Shown in pieces: positions 49,297 to 58,221 of a stretch of DNA of 62,000 bases. The DNA lies in contig RPFO01000246.1 of NCBI GenBank assembly GCA_009746045.1, forward strand, positions 305,001-367,000. The letters run 5' to 3'. The notes under the pieces are model-generated. The model had not been told where the DNA came from and did no database searches. It saw nothing but the letters and a program-made list of their open reading frames with translations. This DNA comes from Mesostigma viride (lineage: Eukaryota > Streptophyta > Mesostigmatophyceae > Mesostigmatales > Mesostigmataceae). A program made the position numbers and the translations under genes. The first letter of the stretch is position 1, and every line of letters begins with the position of its first letter.

Positions 49297-52200
49297 AACA
49301 AACAAACAAACAAACACACACTCACATAAACACAAATGACCCCCCAACCCCCCCACACCTTGTCCCCGCAGCCAAGCCACGGTAAGCCCCTCGGAGCTGG
49401 ACATGAGCCGCCGGAGCCTCACGGTCGTCGCGATCTCCACGCACCGCCAGCTGTGCAACGGCCTGGCCAAGCTGTCCGACTCGGACGGCTGGTTCCCCCG
49501 CCGCCTGTCCAGCGATGACGACAGCCCGTACTACTACTCTGCCAACGTGCCCACGTGCGTGTGGCTGGTGGCGCCATCCGCGGTAACGATAGAGATCACG
49601 CTCACCTTCTATTTCCTGGAAGGTCCGCTCTCATTGGCTGCAGGGGACGAGATCCTGATCAAGGACGCCAGCTCGCTCGTCCAGCAGGCGGTCCAGGTGC
49701 CCTCACTGGCGTCCACGCGCGACTCCCGGCTGCTGCGGCAGCGCGTGTTCGTGCGCTCGTCGTCGGTGCAGGTCGTCCTGCGCACGCGCAGCAACAGCTT
49801 GGGCGGCAACGGCTTTGTGGTGAGCGGTCGTTGTCGTTATGAGCTTGCACGGGCATGTGCGTGTGGGCTCATGCGGTTTGACGGTTTGCCTTGTGGACCC
49901 TGTCAATGGTCTGGTGATACGGTAAGAGTCTATTTGTTCACGCGGTAAGAGTATATTTGTTCATGCGGTAAGAGTCTATATGTTCATGTGGTAAGAGTCT
50001 ATTTGTTCATGCGGTATGAGTCTATTCGTTCATGCAGTAAGAGTCTATTCGTTCACGTGGTAAGAGTCTATTCGTTCACGCGTAAAGAGTCTATTTGTAC
50101 ATGCGGTAAGAGTCTGTCCGTACCACACAATAGCCAAGTACTACGATTGACTGCGCAGTGCTGCGTCACGGGTGGCATGCCTGTTGGCACTATCGCACGG
50201 CACCCTGGCCACCTAGCTTGCCTGCCATGCGTGTGTGTTTGCGTAAGCATGTGGCGCCTCTGACCCTCTCTGCCTCGGTTCTGGAATGGGGGTCCCATGT
50301 CAATGTCTGTGTGCTCTGTCCCCCTGCCTTCCCCCTGCCTCTGTGCCAACAGGTCGAATACAGCTCGCGGACGGTTCGCTTTGTCGACTTCGTCCTCCTC
50401 ACGGTGGTGCGTATAGTATCGGATGGTCACTGTATCATGTTATAGTGTCGGATGGTCACGGTATCATTATATAGTATTGGACACTGTATCTTACTATCAT
50501 ATCGTGCGGCCTATCGGGGAATGACGATGTTGATGGCGGGGGCGATTGTGACAAGGGGGCAGATTGCTCTGCCTGTGGTGACCACGAAGTAGGAGGGTTA
50601 CAACGAGAGGGTTCCGAGACGACAGCCGTTTTATGTGCTGTTTCCATGGGAACCACCATCGCTAGTCTTGTACCTCATGTAGCAAATCAGATCTCTCCAT
50701 GTAGATTGTAGGCGTACCCGCCCATGCCGCTCCATGCCACCCGCCCACCCACGCCCCACCCCACCCCCTCCCTGTAAGCAACCAGCATTTTGCATTGTTT
50801 GTTATTCCGCGGACCTTTTCCCTCAGCCTACCATGTGGCCCACGTGGCTGCCCACGGTCACTGTATGTGCTGTGTCACGGTGGTTTACCATGCACATAAA
50901 TGAACCTCATTTTATACCTCTTAACAGATTCTAGGATACCTGTTCAAATACCGTCATCCCTCGATGTTTTCCTCAAGAGTCTCCCTTGCTGTTGCCCCTC
51001 TGTCAATACACAGGCATCTGTAACTACCAAAAATGCTGATACTTGTCACCCGTGCACGCCGTGGGTGCTCGCTCGCCACCTGTCGCAGATCACCATCATC
51101 ACCGTGGTGGGCGTGCTGCTGTGCTGCCTGGGCTGCTGCGTGTGGACACGCTGCTACCGCGCCTTCTGCATGGACCTGTCGCTGCGCGTCATCAGCTACA
51201 TGCCCGGCCGGCAGCACCTGCTGCCCGTGGCCACGCGCATGCAGGTGCAGCGCGCCGACCTGCAGCCCACGGAGCAGGTGCTCGGCCGCGTGCCGACGGA
51301 GCGCTTGGCCCGCAGGAGGACACCTGGCGAGGCAGCCGCGATGCTGGAACGGGTCATCATGTTGGTGGGTGCTGGAGCGGGTCGTCATGTTGGTGGTGGG
51401 GGGGTCGGGGGGGGGGGGGGGGGAATGTAATCACTAAGACAGTCAACCAAGGAGGGGAGGGAGGGAGGGAGGGAGGGAGGGAGGGAGGGAGGGAGGGGAG
51501 GGAGGGAGGGAGGGAGGGAGGGAGGGAGGGAGGGAGGGAGGGAGGGAGGGAGGGAGGAGCGAGGGAGCGAGGGAGCGAGGGAGCGAGGGAGCGAGGGAGC
51601 GAGGGAGCGAGGGGCGAGGGGCGAGGGGCGAGGGAGGGAGGGAGGGAGGAGGGAGGGAGGGAGGGAGGAGGGAGGGAGGGAGGAGGGAGGAGGGAGGGAG
51701 GGAGGGAGGGAGGGAGGGAGGGAGGGAGGGAGGGAGGGAGGGAGGGAGGGAGGGAGGGAGGGAGGGAGGGAGGGAGGGAGGGAGGGAGGGAGGGAGGGAG
51801 GGAGGGAGGGAGGGAGGGAGGGAGGGAGGGAGGGAGGGAGGGAGGGAGGGAGGGAGGGAGGGAGGGAGGGAGGGAGGGAGGGAGGGAGGGAGGGAGGGAG
51901 GGAGGGAGGGAGGGAGGGAGGGAGGGAGGAGGGAGGGAGGGAGGGAGGGAGTGTGGCCTGTTCACTTGACACCTTTAATAGTCATCGCTTGGCTCCAGAT
52001 CAGCAAGTGGGGGTGCTCTACGCTGTGCCGCCTATTTCCTGGGTGTCGTCATTCTCAGCAAGGGAGGTTTCGTAACACACGTCTCCCTTGACTGGTGGGT
52101 GGTCCACGGTGCCCGCTTGTGCTCGCAAATCTGCAGGTATACAGGAAGGGTTCCACCCAGCTGGGCGATGACACGTGCAGCATCTGCCTGTGCGACTATG

Positions 52201-53268
52201 AGGACGGCGAGTTTGTCGCGCTGCTGTTCTGCCAGCACGCGTTCCACGGCCGCTGCCTCGGCACGTGGCTACAGGTAGGCCGTCAGCAACTACGCTGATC
52301 CCCTTTGCCGCTGACAGGCAACCACATGTTGACCATGCGTTGACCACGCTGGCTCACTGGGGTCGTTCCCGTGGGCATGCGTGCGGGCATGCCGGCGTGG
52401 ATGTGGGTGGGAGTGTAGGTATACGTTGTGTTCCTTTGTGGACTTCAATCAAAGTGGGATGCCGGAGAGCTTTGATTGGTTGCTGAGCTCTATTCAACGT
52501 TGATCGGGGCTGCACGCTCAACCATCTTACCCTTGATGCTTCTTGCCCCTTTGTTGCGCCCCTTGCCTCTTTCTCTTCCTGTCTTGCCTTTTGGGCCTTG
52601 TGCGGTTGGGCCCGTGTCTTAACCATCAATGCTTTTCTTGCCTCTTGCCCCTTTGTCCTGCCCCTGGCCCCCTTGTCCTGCCCCTGGCCCCCTTGTGCTG
52701 CCCCTTCCCCCCTTGTCCTGCCCCTTGCTCGCGTGCCCGCTTGCCCGTTGCTCCTGTCCCCCAGTCGGAGGAGGCGAACCGCGTCTTCCTCTGCCCCTTC
52801 TGCAAGTCCGTCGTCCGATTCGAGGTGCAGACCCGGCGGCGGTCCGCGGGGGGCATCCACGAGCCACCAAAGGAACCCCCAGGGAGGGCGTCCGCTGCCG
52901 ACAGGTCAGCACCAAGCGGGCCGCTGGGAACCGTGCTGTCATCCACACGCGAAGGGAGCGAGGCCACCACGGGCAGCGAGCGGGTGCCGCATGGCAGCTC
53001 CCAAGCATATGCAGCCACGGACCAGGGCACGCCGCCACCTCATTTGGTTGCCGCTGGTGCCGAGGACATCGTGCTGGAATCTGTGGGCGCTGGGGTCGGC
53101 GACCGCAGATATGGTGGGGAGGAGGCGGCGTCCATCGCGTTGGTGCCTCTCATGGGAACCGAGTCCGACTGGGGGTCGGTGAATGCTGACCCCAGCCAGG
53201 AAAGTGACACCAACCTGCAAGATTGGCCCCCGGAGCTATTGCCCAGCAGCTCCTCACACAGAGTATGA
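32058..53268 (+). CDS. Signal peptide-kelch-CUB-transmembrane-RING-H2 protein, about 21 exons
   Basis: Exons: 32058-32254, 32414-32466, 34096-34630, 35265-35526, 35691-35714, 36237-36323, 37772-37956, 38727-38809, 38940-38995, 39093-39352, 39441-39561, 41898-42582, 42844-43484, 43858-44490, 45064-45625, 48573-48711, 49372-49819, 50353-50406, 51089-51364, 52137-52274, 52765-53268. Phases close throughout (5943 nt, about 1980 residues). Exons 10 and 11 and the GC donor of exon 6 are the weak points. Order: signal peptide; about 13 kelch Gly-Gly motifs (two propellers or one long one) to about residue 1040; beta domains (about 1063-1500); CUB-like domain (about 1510-1650); one transmembrane helix (about 1676-1694); RING-H2 (about 1785-1830). 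The attractin family has a kelch-CUB-TM ectodomain but no RING. The RING suggests a membrane E3 ubiquitin ligase that senses an extracellular or lumenal ligand; this function is inference. Confidence 0.75.
33092..33137. repeat. (AAT)n microsatellite in intron 2
   Basis: A run of AAT units with one interruption (AATGAT) in intron 2 of the kelch/RING gene. Confidence 0.95.
33374..33632. repeat. 43-bp minisatellite, 6 copies, intron 2
   Basis: Unit GGCTGGTACCGGTCCCCTAG followed by TACGGCC-RTTGGACCTGCCGTGG. Six near-identical copies; the length 259 bp fits six units. The only regular variation is A/G in RTTGG, plus one TGTGG. Confidence 0.95.
33711..33842. repeat. 47-bp minisatellite, about 2.8 copies, intron 2
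   Basis: CGGAAGTGC recurs at 33722, 33769 and 33816 with a conserved TACTAGAGCC-TATAGCTCAG body. Confidence 0.8.
34096..34630 (+). CDS. Kelch/RING gene exon 3: kelch repeats
   Basis: From [18 protein letters not shown], with two blade motifs VMFGGSR and LIFGGGSDD and paired [11 protein letters not shown], typical kelch spacing. Ends ELW plus two bases at GTGAGG. Preceded by a GGCTTGCAG acceptor. Confidence 0.8.
35265..35526 (+). CDS. Kelch/RING gene exon 4: kelch repeat
   Basis: [11 protein letters not shown], then [29 protein letters not shown] and [12 protein letters not shown]. The ATWR motif recurs in later blades. Acceptor GCCTGCAG; donor GTGAGC in phase 0. Confidence 0.8.
35691..35714 (+). 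CDS. Kelch/RING gene exon 5: 24-nt microexon
   Basis: GACTTGCAG precedes and GTAACG follows 24 bases encoding VFCYEGHK, phase 0 on both sides. It fits between exon 4 (ending HALQ) and exon 6 (starting ARSRHFG), but exons 4 and 6 would also join in frame without it. Confidence 0.5.
36237..36323 (+). CDS. Kelch/RING gene exon 6, with a likely GC donor
   Basis: [20 protein letters not shown] and HVADEGDSE form a kelch strand. The only phase-0 exit is GAG followed by GCGAGT, a GC-AG intron, which gives normal kelch spacing to VYDTSQGAW of exon 7. A GTGTTC site seven bases past the exon end is phase 1 and does not fit. Confidence 0.65.
36324..37771 (+). other. Kelch/RING gene intron 6
   Basis: Holds the 46-bp minisatellite. 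A stretch at about 36480-36581 ([16 protein letters not shown] and on) looks protein-like and has an acceptor, but its exit phase does not match exon 7, so I left it out of the model. Confidence 0.5.
36641..37487. repeat. 46-bp minisatellite, about 18 copies, intron 6
   Basis: Unit CACGCACCCCTTACAGTTGT followed by GATATACCC-TTATGCTTRTCCCTGAC. Variation is confined to CGC/CAC, ATA/GTA and TGT/TAT. Confidence 0.96.
37772..37956 (+). CDS. Kelch/RING gene exon 7: kelch repeat
   Basis: [18 protein letters not shown] and [17 protein letters not shown]; ends with TW plus two bases at GTGAGG. The next exon (38727-38809) supplies [20 protein letters not shown], and exon 9 (38940-38995) [16 protein letters not shown]. 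Confidence 0.75.
38408..38524. repeat. (CA)n-rich tract, intron 7
   Basis: CA repeats with ACAG, ATAC and ATGT interruptions, about 115 bp. Confidence 0.9.
39093..39561 (+). CDS. Kelch/RING gene exons 10 and 11, junction uncertain
   Basis: 39093-39352 continues from exon 9 in phase 0 and contains [12 protein letters not shown], the ATWR motif of other blades. 39441-39561 contains [16 protein letters not shown] and [13 protein letters not shown] before a GTACGT donor. The 88-bp intron between them closes in frame, but the preceding stretch is Pro- and pyrimidine-rich and could itself be intron. An alternative acceptor at 39407 would add [12 protein letters not shown]. Confidence 0.45.
40283..41699. 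repeat. 33-bp minisatellite, about 42 copies, intron 11
   Basis: Unit AATGAGCGCAAGAATGAGTA followed by CTAGGAGAATGAC. Variants are GCGC/GCAC, GAGTA/GAATA, AATG/AAGG and GACA/GAAA. Frames stay open on both strands because 33 is divisible by 3. Several variant pairs recur in the same order (about 41424-41500 and 41554-41630), a higher-order duplication. Confidence 0.97.
41898..42582 (+). CDS. Kelch/RING gene exon 12: two kelch repeats
   Basis: [35 protein letters not shown], then [50 protein letters not shown] and YGGQAAQG. These are textbook kelch strands with Gly-Gly, Tyr and Trp at the expected places. Exits in phase 1 at GTACGT. Confidence 0.85.
42844..43484 (+). CDS. Kelch/RING gene exon 13: last kelch repeats
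   Basis: [35 protein letters not shown] and [13 protein letters not shown]; then a Cys-containing stretch [17 protein letters not shown]. Acceptor TTCCACCAG; donor GTGAGT in phase 0. Confidence 0.85.
43858..44490 (+). CDS. Kelch/RING gene exon 14: Ig-like / invasin-type beta domain
   Basis: [20 protein letters not shown] opens the exon. An acidic insert follows ([15 protein letters not shown]), then [36 protein letters not shown]. The P-x-P-G-V-x-V...TNGxGxAxF pattern is usual for Ig-like repeats of invasin or carboxypeptidase-regulatory type. Phase 0/0. Confidence 0.75.
45064..45625 (+). CDS. Kelch/RING gene exon 15: beta-sandwich ectodomain segment
   Basis: [20 protein letters not shown] through [19 protein letters not shown] to [10 protein letters not shown]. 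The GVPPGEY motif suggests a carboxypeptidase-regulatory-like fold. Preceded by a long C tract and CAG. Exits phase 1 at GTGAGG; exon 16 (48573-48711) supplies [19 protein letters not shown]. Confidence 0.7.
45915..48062. repeat. 12-bp minisatellite TTAGCTGGTTGG, about 2.1 kb, intron 15
   Basis: About 178 copies of TTAGCTGGTTGG. Rare variants replace TTAGC by TTGGC, TTTGC, TTAGT or TTGCT. Single-base losses (GGTTGTTAGC) occur at least seven times and shift the repeating frame. Because 12 is divisible by 3, long hydrophobic frames (LAGW, LVSW) are artefacts. Confidence 0.97.
48866..48955. repeat. 36-bp short tandem repeat, about 2.5 copies, intron 16
   Basis: GAGAGAACTTGYAGCCTCTA followed by CCACAATGCYGAAACA, repeated after exon 16. 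Confidence 0.8.
49194..49331. repeat. (CA)n/(CAAA)n tract, intron 16
   Basis: About 138 bp of CA with CAAACA interruptions, just before exon 17. Confidence 0.9.
49372..49819 (+). CDS. Kelch/RING gene exon 17: CUB-like domain
   Basis: [17 protein letters not shown], then [63 protein letters not shown] and GGNGFVV. The order NxxCxWxI-xP, hydrophobic-F-xxF, D-x-I-x-D, S-x-xVxVxF/L, GF is the CUB pattern. CUB domains are extracellular ligand-binding modules. Exon 18 (50353-50406) finishes the strand with [18 protein letters not shown]. Confidence 0.75.
49920..50117. repeat. 23-bp minisatellite, about 8-9 copies, intron 17
   Basis: Unit GGTAAGAGTCTATTTGTTCA plus YGC with scattered substitutions. 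Each unit contains GTAAGAGT, a donor-like sequence. Confidence 0.9.
51089..51364 (+). CDS. Kelch/RING gene exon 19: transmembrane helix and juxtamembrane segment
   Basis: [19 protein letters not shown] is a 19-residue membrane span rich in Cys on its inner side, likely palmitoylated. [15 protein letters not shown] and a basic/amphipathic stretch follow, ending [12 protein letters not shown]. Phase 0 at both ends; the exit uses GTGGGT. Confidence 0.75.
51450..51951. repeat. (GGGA)n microsatellite, intron 19
   Basis: About 500 bp of GGGA with a block of GAGCGAGG (about 51556-51605) and several GGA deletions. G-rich on the gene's sense strand. Confidence 0.97.
52137..52274 (+). CDS. Kelch/RING gene exon 20: first half of RING-H2 finger
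   Basis: [12 protein letters not shown] then [17 protein letters not shown]-x2-C...C-x-H-x2-H-x2-C is the RING-H2 ligand order, and the Trp after the sixth ligand is the usual E2-contact residue. Phase 0/0. Confidence 0.88.
52765..53268 (+). CDS. Kelch/RING gene exon 21: end of RING-H2 and C-terminal tail
   Basis: [19 protein letters not shown] supplies the last ligand pair (CPFC). A 130-residue Ser/Gly/Glu-rich tail follows, ending in [13 protein letters not shown] and a stop at 53268. The tail has no named domain. Confidence 0.85.
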   Translation, partial: SEEANRVFLCPFCKSVVRFEVQTRRRSAGGIHEPPKEPPGRASAADRSAPSGPLGTVLSSTREGSEATTGSERVPHGSSQAYAATDQGTPPPHLVAAGAEDIVLESVGAGVGDRRYGGEEAASIALVPLMGTESDWGSVNADPSQESDTNLQDWPPELLPSSSSHRV

Positions 53269-53912
53269 AGGCCCTCTGCCCATTCGGTGAGAAGACTACA
53301 TGATGGGCTCCGGTCGATTAATTGATGTGAACTTCAAATAAGGCTGGAGCTTTATGCGTAGCCTGGGATCGCCTTCTGTATTATTGGTTACGCCTTCTGC
53401 AGATGCGGCTTCCCTTCAGCGTTCGCACATGACGGTCATCTATATTTTCCACCCCTCTGCCCTCATGCCTTATGTTGTTCCAACATGGGCCGCAGCATGT
53501 CCATGCATTTTCATGGCTCTCTGGGGGGCATGTCATCGGCGCGATCGGTGAAGTGTGATTGTATGCTGGAACCTAGGGCCTGCATGCTGCCAAACTTTCA
53601 GCGCAGCGTTCGCGAGTGTTCAGCGTGCATCGCTCGGTGCCTTCAGCCATGTACATATGTACCTCATGAAGACACGTTCCCTGTGTACTCATCCCCGTAC
53701 ACGTATACTTTTGTGGCAATCCCGACAACCAAGTCGGCCAGAACCAACCAGTGCAAGCGTTGAAAAGAAGTTGTACGTCCTGACTGGCTTAGTGCACAGG
53801 GATTTCCGCTGGCAGCCAGGTTTCAAAGCATGTCCTCCTGTGCTGGCCATCTGTACTTAAATGCATCCTGCTCACGTCAATAATTTGAGTGCGCTGGCCT
53901 TGCAGTGAATGA
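53269..53912. other. 3' flank of the kelch/RING gene
   Basis: Probably 3' UTR followed by intergenic DNA. I see no clear poly(A) signal and no other gene. Confidence 0.3.
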
Positions 53913-53953
53913 TGTATATTAAAAAATATAATTACTTACAGCAGAGTAAAGGC
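53913..53953 (-). mobile_element. About 40-bp stub of a LINE family-1 3' end
   Basis: ATTAAAAAATATAATTACTT-ACAGCAGAGTAAAGGC is the terminal sequence of the family-1 copies at 3983, 5319 and 55077 with nothing further attached. Confidence 0.6.
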
Positions 53954-53990
53954 AGTGATTGATATATATATATACGATACTATATATATT

Positions 53991-55076
53991 CATTGAGAAT
54001 GATAAATTACGGAGGTGAGATTGGCATGCAGCATAAGGAAAACCCGGAAAAGAAGAAGAACCCTGAAGAAATAAATAGGAATCTGACACGGACATCCAAG
54101 GATCACGCCAGCTGCACAAGGTACAACTGACTAACAATCACAAAACTACGGCGCGCAGCAACATCGATGCCGGCCCACCATGCAGGCCTGGGAGGGATCT
54201 CATGACCGCATGGATCGCGACAAAGTCGTCCCGGGTGCGGCGGAATAACACAACAGCCGCGGTGCGAGTCGTGGGCGAGTGACAGGCGCTGCCGCCAATT
54301 AATACGAGGACCACGTGCGGGCAGACCACGGCCGGGGCCGTTTGACCCTCGGGGTCAAGGCGGTCTTCACAGCGCTCGCAGCACTCGTGGAAAAACTCCG
54401 CCGTCTTGGCCGGGGCCCATGGCCCCGAACTCCTCAAGGACAAAGGGGATGACCCGGTGGGGCCCCACATTGCCATACGTAGGAGGCAAACTTGTCGCGC
54501 TCAGCCACAGCGGCAGCAGCGCCGGCATCCACAGCCGCCCGGAGGATGTGGCGACCGCCGGAGAGCGGCCGAGCCATGGATCGAGACATCGATGAGCAGG
54601 TGGCAACCCTGCCCGTCGTAGTCAAGCACGGAAATGTCGGGGCCGTGGTTGGGTGAGTAGAGGGCGGCCCCATCCGCGTCCTCGCACTTGATGGTGGAGT
54701 GGGGCCGGAAAGACCGACCGAACCAGTGGCACACACCACCCGGAGGAGAGCCGTATGGGGATAGAGGAACCAGTTCTGGTTCTGCTGGCCACCCATGCAC
54801 GCAATGTAGTGCGTCCCAACTTAGTATCGAGAGCAAGCCCGAAGCTGCCGCAGGACGCACCCGCTGTACGTGATGAGAGGTTGCGGGGCAAACAGCTGGT
54901 GGCGGAGAGCGATGGCGTAAAGGGCCGGAACCAGCGTGAACAAAGGGCTCAGCCCTTAGTTCACATGGGGCATGGGGAAGGCGCGCAGGAATGCGGACCC
55001 CACGCTCCCCTCAAGGGAAACGGAGTGAAGCCAAGCCTTCCCTTATGATCGATCGTTCAAGCTCGCATGCAGACCC
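53991..55076 (-). mobile_element. 5'-truncated LINE 3' end, family 2
   Basis: The minus strand has the family-2 3' UTR (53991-54160) and broken frames with FVLEEFGAMG, EFFHECCERCEDRLD, GQGCHLLIDVS, ADGAALYSPNHGPDI and VLDYDG. Several frameshifts. Sequence ends at GCATGCAGACCC where the next element begins. Confidence 0.65.
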
Positions 55077-56243
55077 AAAATATAATTACTCACAGCAGAG
55101 TAAAGGCACCCACGTAAAAATAAACAAAGCCAACGCTAACAAGAGATACCACGACAAAACAACTATACAGCCGGCATGGGACACTCGATCCACACCGCGG
55201 AATGAAGTAAAACAGCCTAATAACCGTGCTGCGCCGCAAAGTCAGCTCGTGTGCGGCGGAGCAAGATGTCAGCCATAGCCCGGGTAATCGCTACCGAAAG
55301 GCGTTGGCCGGCCAATACGATGTCCAGGTTCGCGCTGAACAAGGGGCCCGCTGGCCCTCCAGGTCCAGGCGGTCCTCCCGGAGCCGGCAGCACTCCTTAA
55401 AGAAGCCGGCGGTCAGGGTCCCCATGGCCCCGAACGCCTCCAAGACAAAGGGCACCACACAGTGGTGCCCGACGTCCCCATAGGCTGTGAGCTTGGCCCG
55501 CTCAGCCCGATCCGCCGTGTAGCCCGCCGACTGGGATGCACCCACCACATGGCTAAGAGCCAAGGGGCGAGCCACAGAAACGTCAATGAGCAAGTGCCGG
55601 CCGCCTCCCTCAAAGTCCAGAACCACGATGTCAGGTCGGTAGTTGGGGGAGTAGAAAGTGCTCCGCGCCGTCCGCATCCTCAGACTGGATGTTCGCGTGG
55701 GGGAAACCGGACCGGACCATTGATGGCGAGCACCACCTTCAGGAGAACAGTGTGCAAGTACAAGTACCAATTCTGATTCGATCTGCTGGCCACCCATGCA
55801 TGACAGGTAGTGGGTCCCAGTGGGGTCCATTAGGCCTGCCCGCAGCTACCACAGGGCCGCCCTGCGGGAACCAGAGGTTGCGGGGCAAACAGTTGGTGTC
55901 GCAATGCCACCGGATAGTGACTGTGCGCCAGGACAAAAGGGGGGCCCGTGTGGAGAGCTCGGAGGTAAGCCAAGCCCACACTCCGTGCAATGAGAGTGAG
56001 ATCTAGAACAGCCACGCGCGACCGGACCCTGGGCGTTGAGCTAGGTCATCAAAAAGAGCCATCCAATCCGCCGGGTGCAGAATACCCGCGTAGGTTTTCT
56101 GGTGTTCATCGATGACGCGGGCAGGGAATGCTGCGGGGGAGCCGGAGGACGGTGGCGACCGATCGAAGGGAGTGCCCCGAGGAAGGCGGCGTACGTTGCC
56201 CGGCGGCCTGAGCGGTGCGGATGGTAGTGCAGGCCTGCTGGAT
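55077..56243 (-). mobile_element. 5'-truncated LINE 3' end, family 1
   Basis: The frame 55830-55291 has DPTGTHYLSCMGGQQ, YRPDIVVLDFEGG, LLIDVSVARPLALSHV, AGYTADRAERAKL, FVLEAFGAMG and FFKECCRLRED. The upstream part (56015-56275) contains QKTYAGILHPADWMALFDDL in other frames. Closely similar to the 3981-5291 copy. The 3' tail at 55077-55110 abuts the neighbouring family-2 copy with no spacer. Confidence 0.68.
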
Positions 56244-57460
56244 TGAGAATGATAAATTACGGAGGTGAGATTCAATGGAATGCAACATAAGGAAAACCCG
56301 GAAAAGAAGAAGAACCCCGGCTGAAGAAATTAACAGTATAATCTGACACAGACATCCAAGGATCACGTTAGCTGCACAAGGTACAACTATAACTACATCA
56401 CAAAACTACGACACGCATCAACATCGATGCCGGCCCACCATGCAGGCCTGGGAGGGATCTAGACCGCATGGATGGCGACAATGTCGGCTCGGGTGCGGCG
56501 GAATAACACATCAGCCACGGTGCGAGTCGAGGGCGAGTGACAGGCGCTGCTGCCAATGATACGATCGAGCACCACGTGCGGGCAGACCACGGGGCCGTCT
56601 GACCCTCGAGGTCAATGCGGTCTTCACGGCGCTGACAGCACTCATGAAAAAACTCCGCCGTCTTGGCCGGGGCCCATGGCCCCGAACTCCTCAAGGACAA
56701 AGGGGATGACCGGGTGGGGCCGGCCCCACATTGCCGTAGGAGGCATGCAATTACTAGCTTGTCGCGCTCAGCCACAGCGGCTGCAGCGCCGGCAATGTCC
56801 ACAGCCGCCCGGAGGATGTGGCGACCGCCGGAGAGCGGCCGAGCAACGGAGACATCCGTCGATGAGCAGGTGGCAACCCTGCCCGTCAAAGTCAAGCACG
56901 GTAATGTCGGGGCGGTCACTGGTTGGGTGAGTAGAGGTCGGCCCCATCCGCGTCCTCGCCGCACTTGATGGTGGAGTGGGGCCGGAAAGACCGACCGAAC
57001 CATGGCACACGTACACCACCCGGAGGAGAGCCGTATGGAGATAGAGGAACCAGTTCTGGTTCTGCTGGCCACCCATGCACGAAATGTAGTGCGTCCCAAC
57101 TTAGTATTGAGAGCAAGCCCGCAGCTGCCGCAGGACGCACCCGCTGTGATGAGAGGTTGCGGGGCAAACAGCTGGTGGCGGAGGGCGATGGCGTAAAGGG
57201 CCGGAACCAGCGTGAACAAAGGGCTCATGCCGGGGGAGGGTGCGCAGGAATGCGGCCCCCACGCTCCCCTCAAGGGAAACGGAGTGCATGAAGCCAAGCC
57301 TTCCCTTATGATCGTTCAAGCTCGCATGCAGACCCATCCAGTCAGCACAATGTGTAGGATACCCGCGTAGGTCTTTTGTTGTTTTTCATGAACGCAGGCA
57401 GGGAAGACTGTCACTAGGTTTGACGACAGTGGTCACACCGGGCGTGCCCCGGGGCGATGT
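56244..57460 (-). mobile_element. 5'-truncated LINE 3' end, family 2
   Basis: Same 3' UTR and coding landmarks as the 53991 copy (VARPLSGGRHILRAAVD, PAKTAEFFHECCQRRED) with frameshifts. It extends a little further 5' than its neighbour (similarity to the family-1 upstream region continues to about 57455). Confidence 0.62.
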
Positions 57461-57589
57461 TTCTCTACTTTTGTCACGCATTATGTCATCACGCATTATA
57501 TGCGGGGAAAATCGACGCCGTCAGCTACGTGTTTATTTACACGACTTGTTCAAGTTGGGTTTGCATCCCTATTAATTGCGCCCACAGGT

Positions 57590-58221
57590 TGTTAACTAAT
57601 TTAATAGTATAAACAATGTTTGAGTGTACCAAAATCCGAATGTGCACCAAAAGCGTTACCTGTCAGCACCGTTTCAGGTGCCGTAATTTACATGCTCTCT
57701 CCGGATCAGATCAGGTCCGCAGTTTGTGGTGCCGCCTTGGAGGCGATACGACTTTGAGCCTATCATGCAGACCACTCACACAATGTACCATGATGTGGAC
57801 ATACATAGATGACACTGGGCTGCAAAGTCGTTATTATCTATATAGTGTTCTTTCCGTGGTTGTAGAGTCTGACGCTAAACTGCAGTGCCGTCAGATGTAA
57901 ATCAACGGTGCATAATGATGCCGCTGTACTACTTTACAAGTGTGCTTAGAGTTGTTTGCTTGCTACCCTTGTTTGGTCCGACCCAGTGCATGTTGGTCGT
58001 TCTGACCTTGCCCAGTGTTGGCAACTTGGCATTTGTCATTTGCCCTGGCCCAGTGTCGGTTGGCTATGGTCGACTGCGCCCTGTGTTGGCCGCACCGTGT
58101 TTTCCACTCTCAGTAAACGTATCTTAATACAAAAAGTCTTTTCCATACATACACTCGTGCAATATCTGGGTCATAACAGTTCTTTCCTCCGAGCCCCGGT
58201 TTCTGACATGGTATCGAGATA
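57590..58221 (+). mobile_element. Possible Copia-type LTR followed by primer-binding site
   Basis: A candidate LTR from TGTTAAC (57590) to CTGACA (58208) is followed at once by TGGTATCGAGAT. That resembles TGGTATCAGAGC, the initiator-Met tRNA primer site used by Copia elements. AATAC and TCAGTAAACG motifs lie in the last quarter. No gag-pol frame can be recognised downstream and I found no second LTR, so it may be a remnant. Confidence 0.3.
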
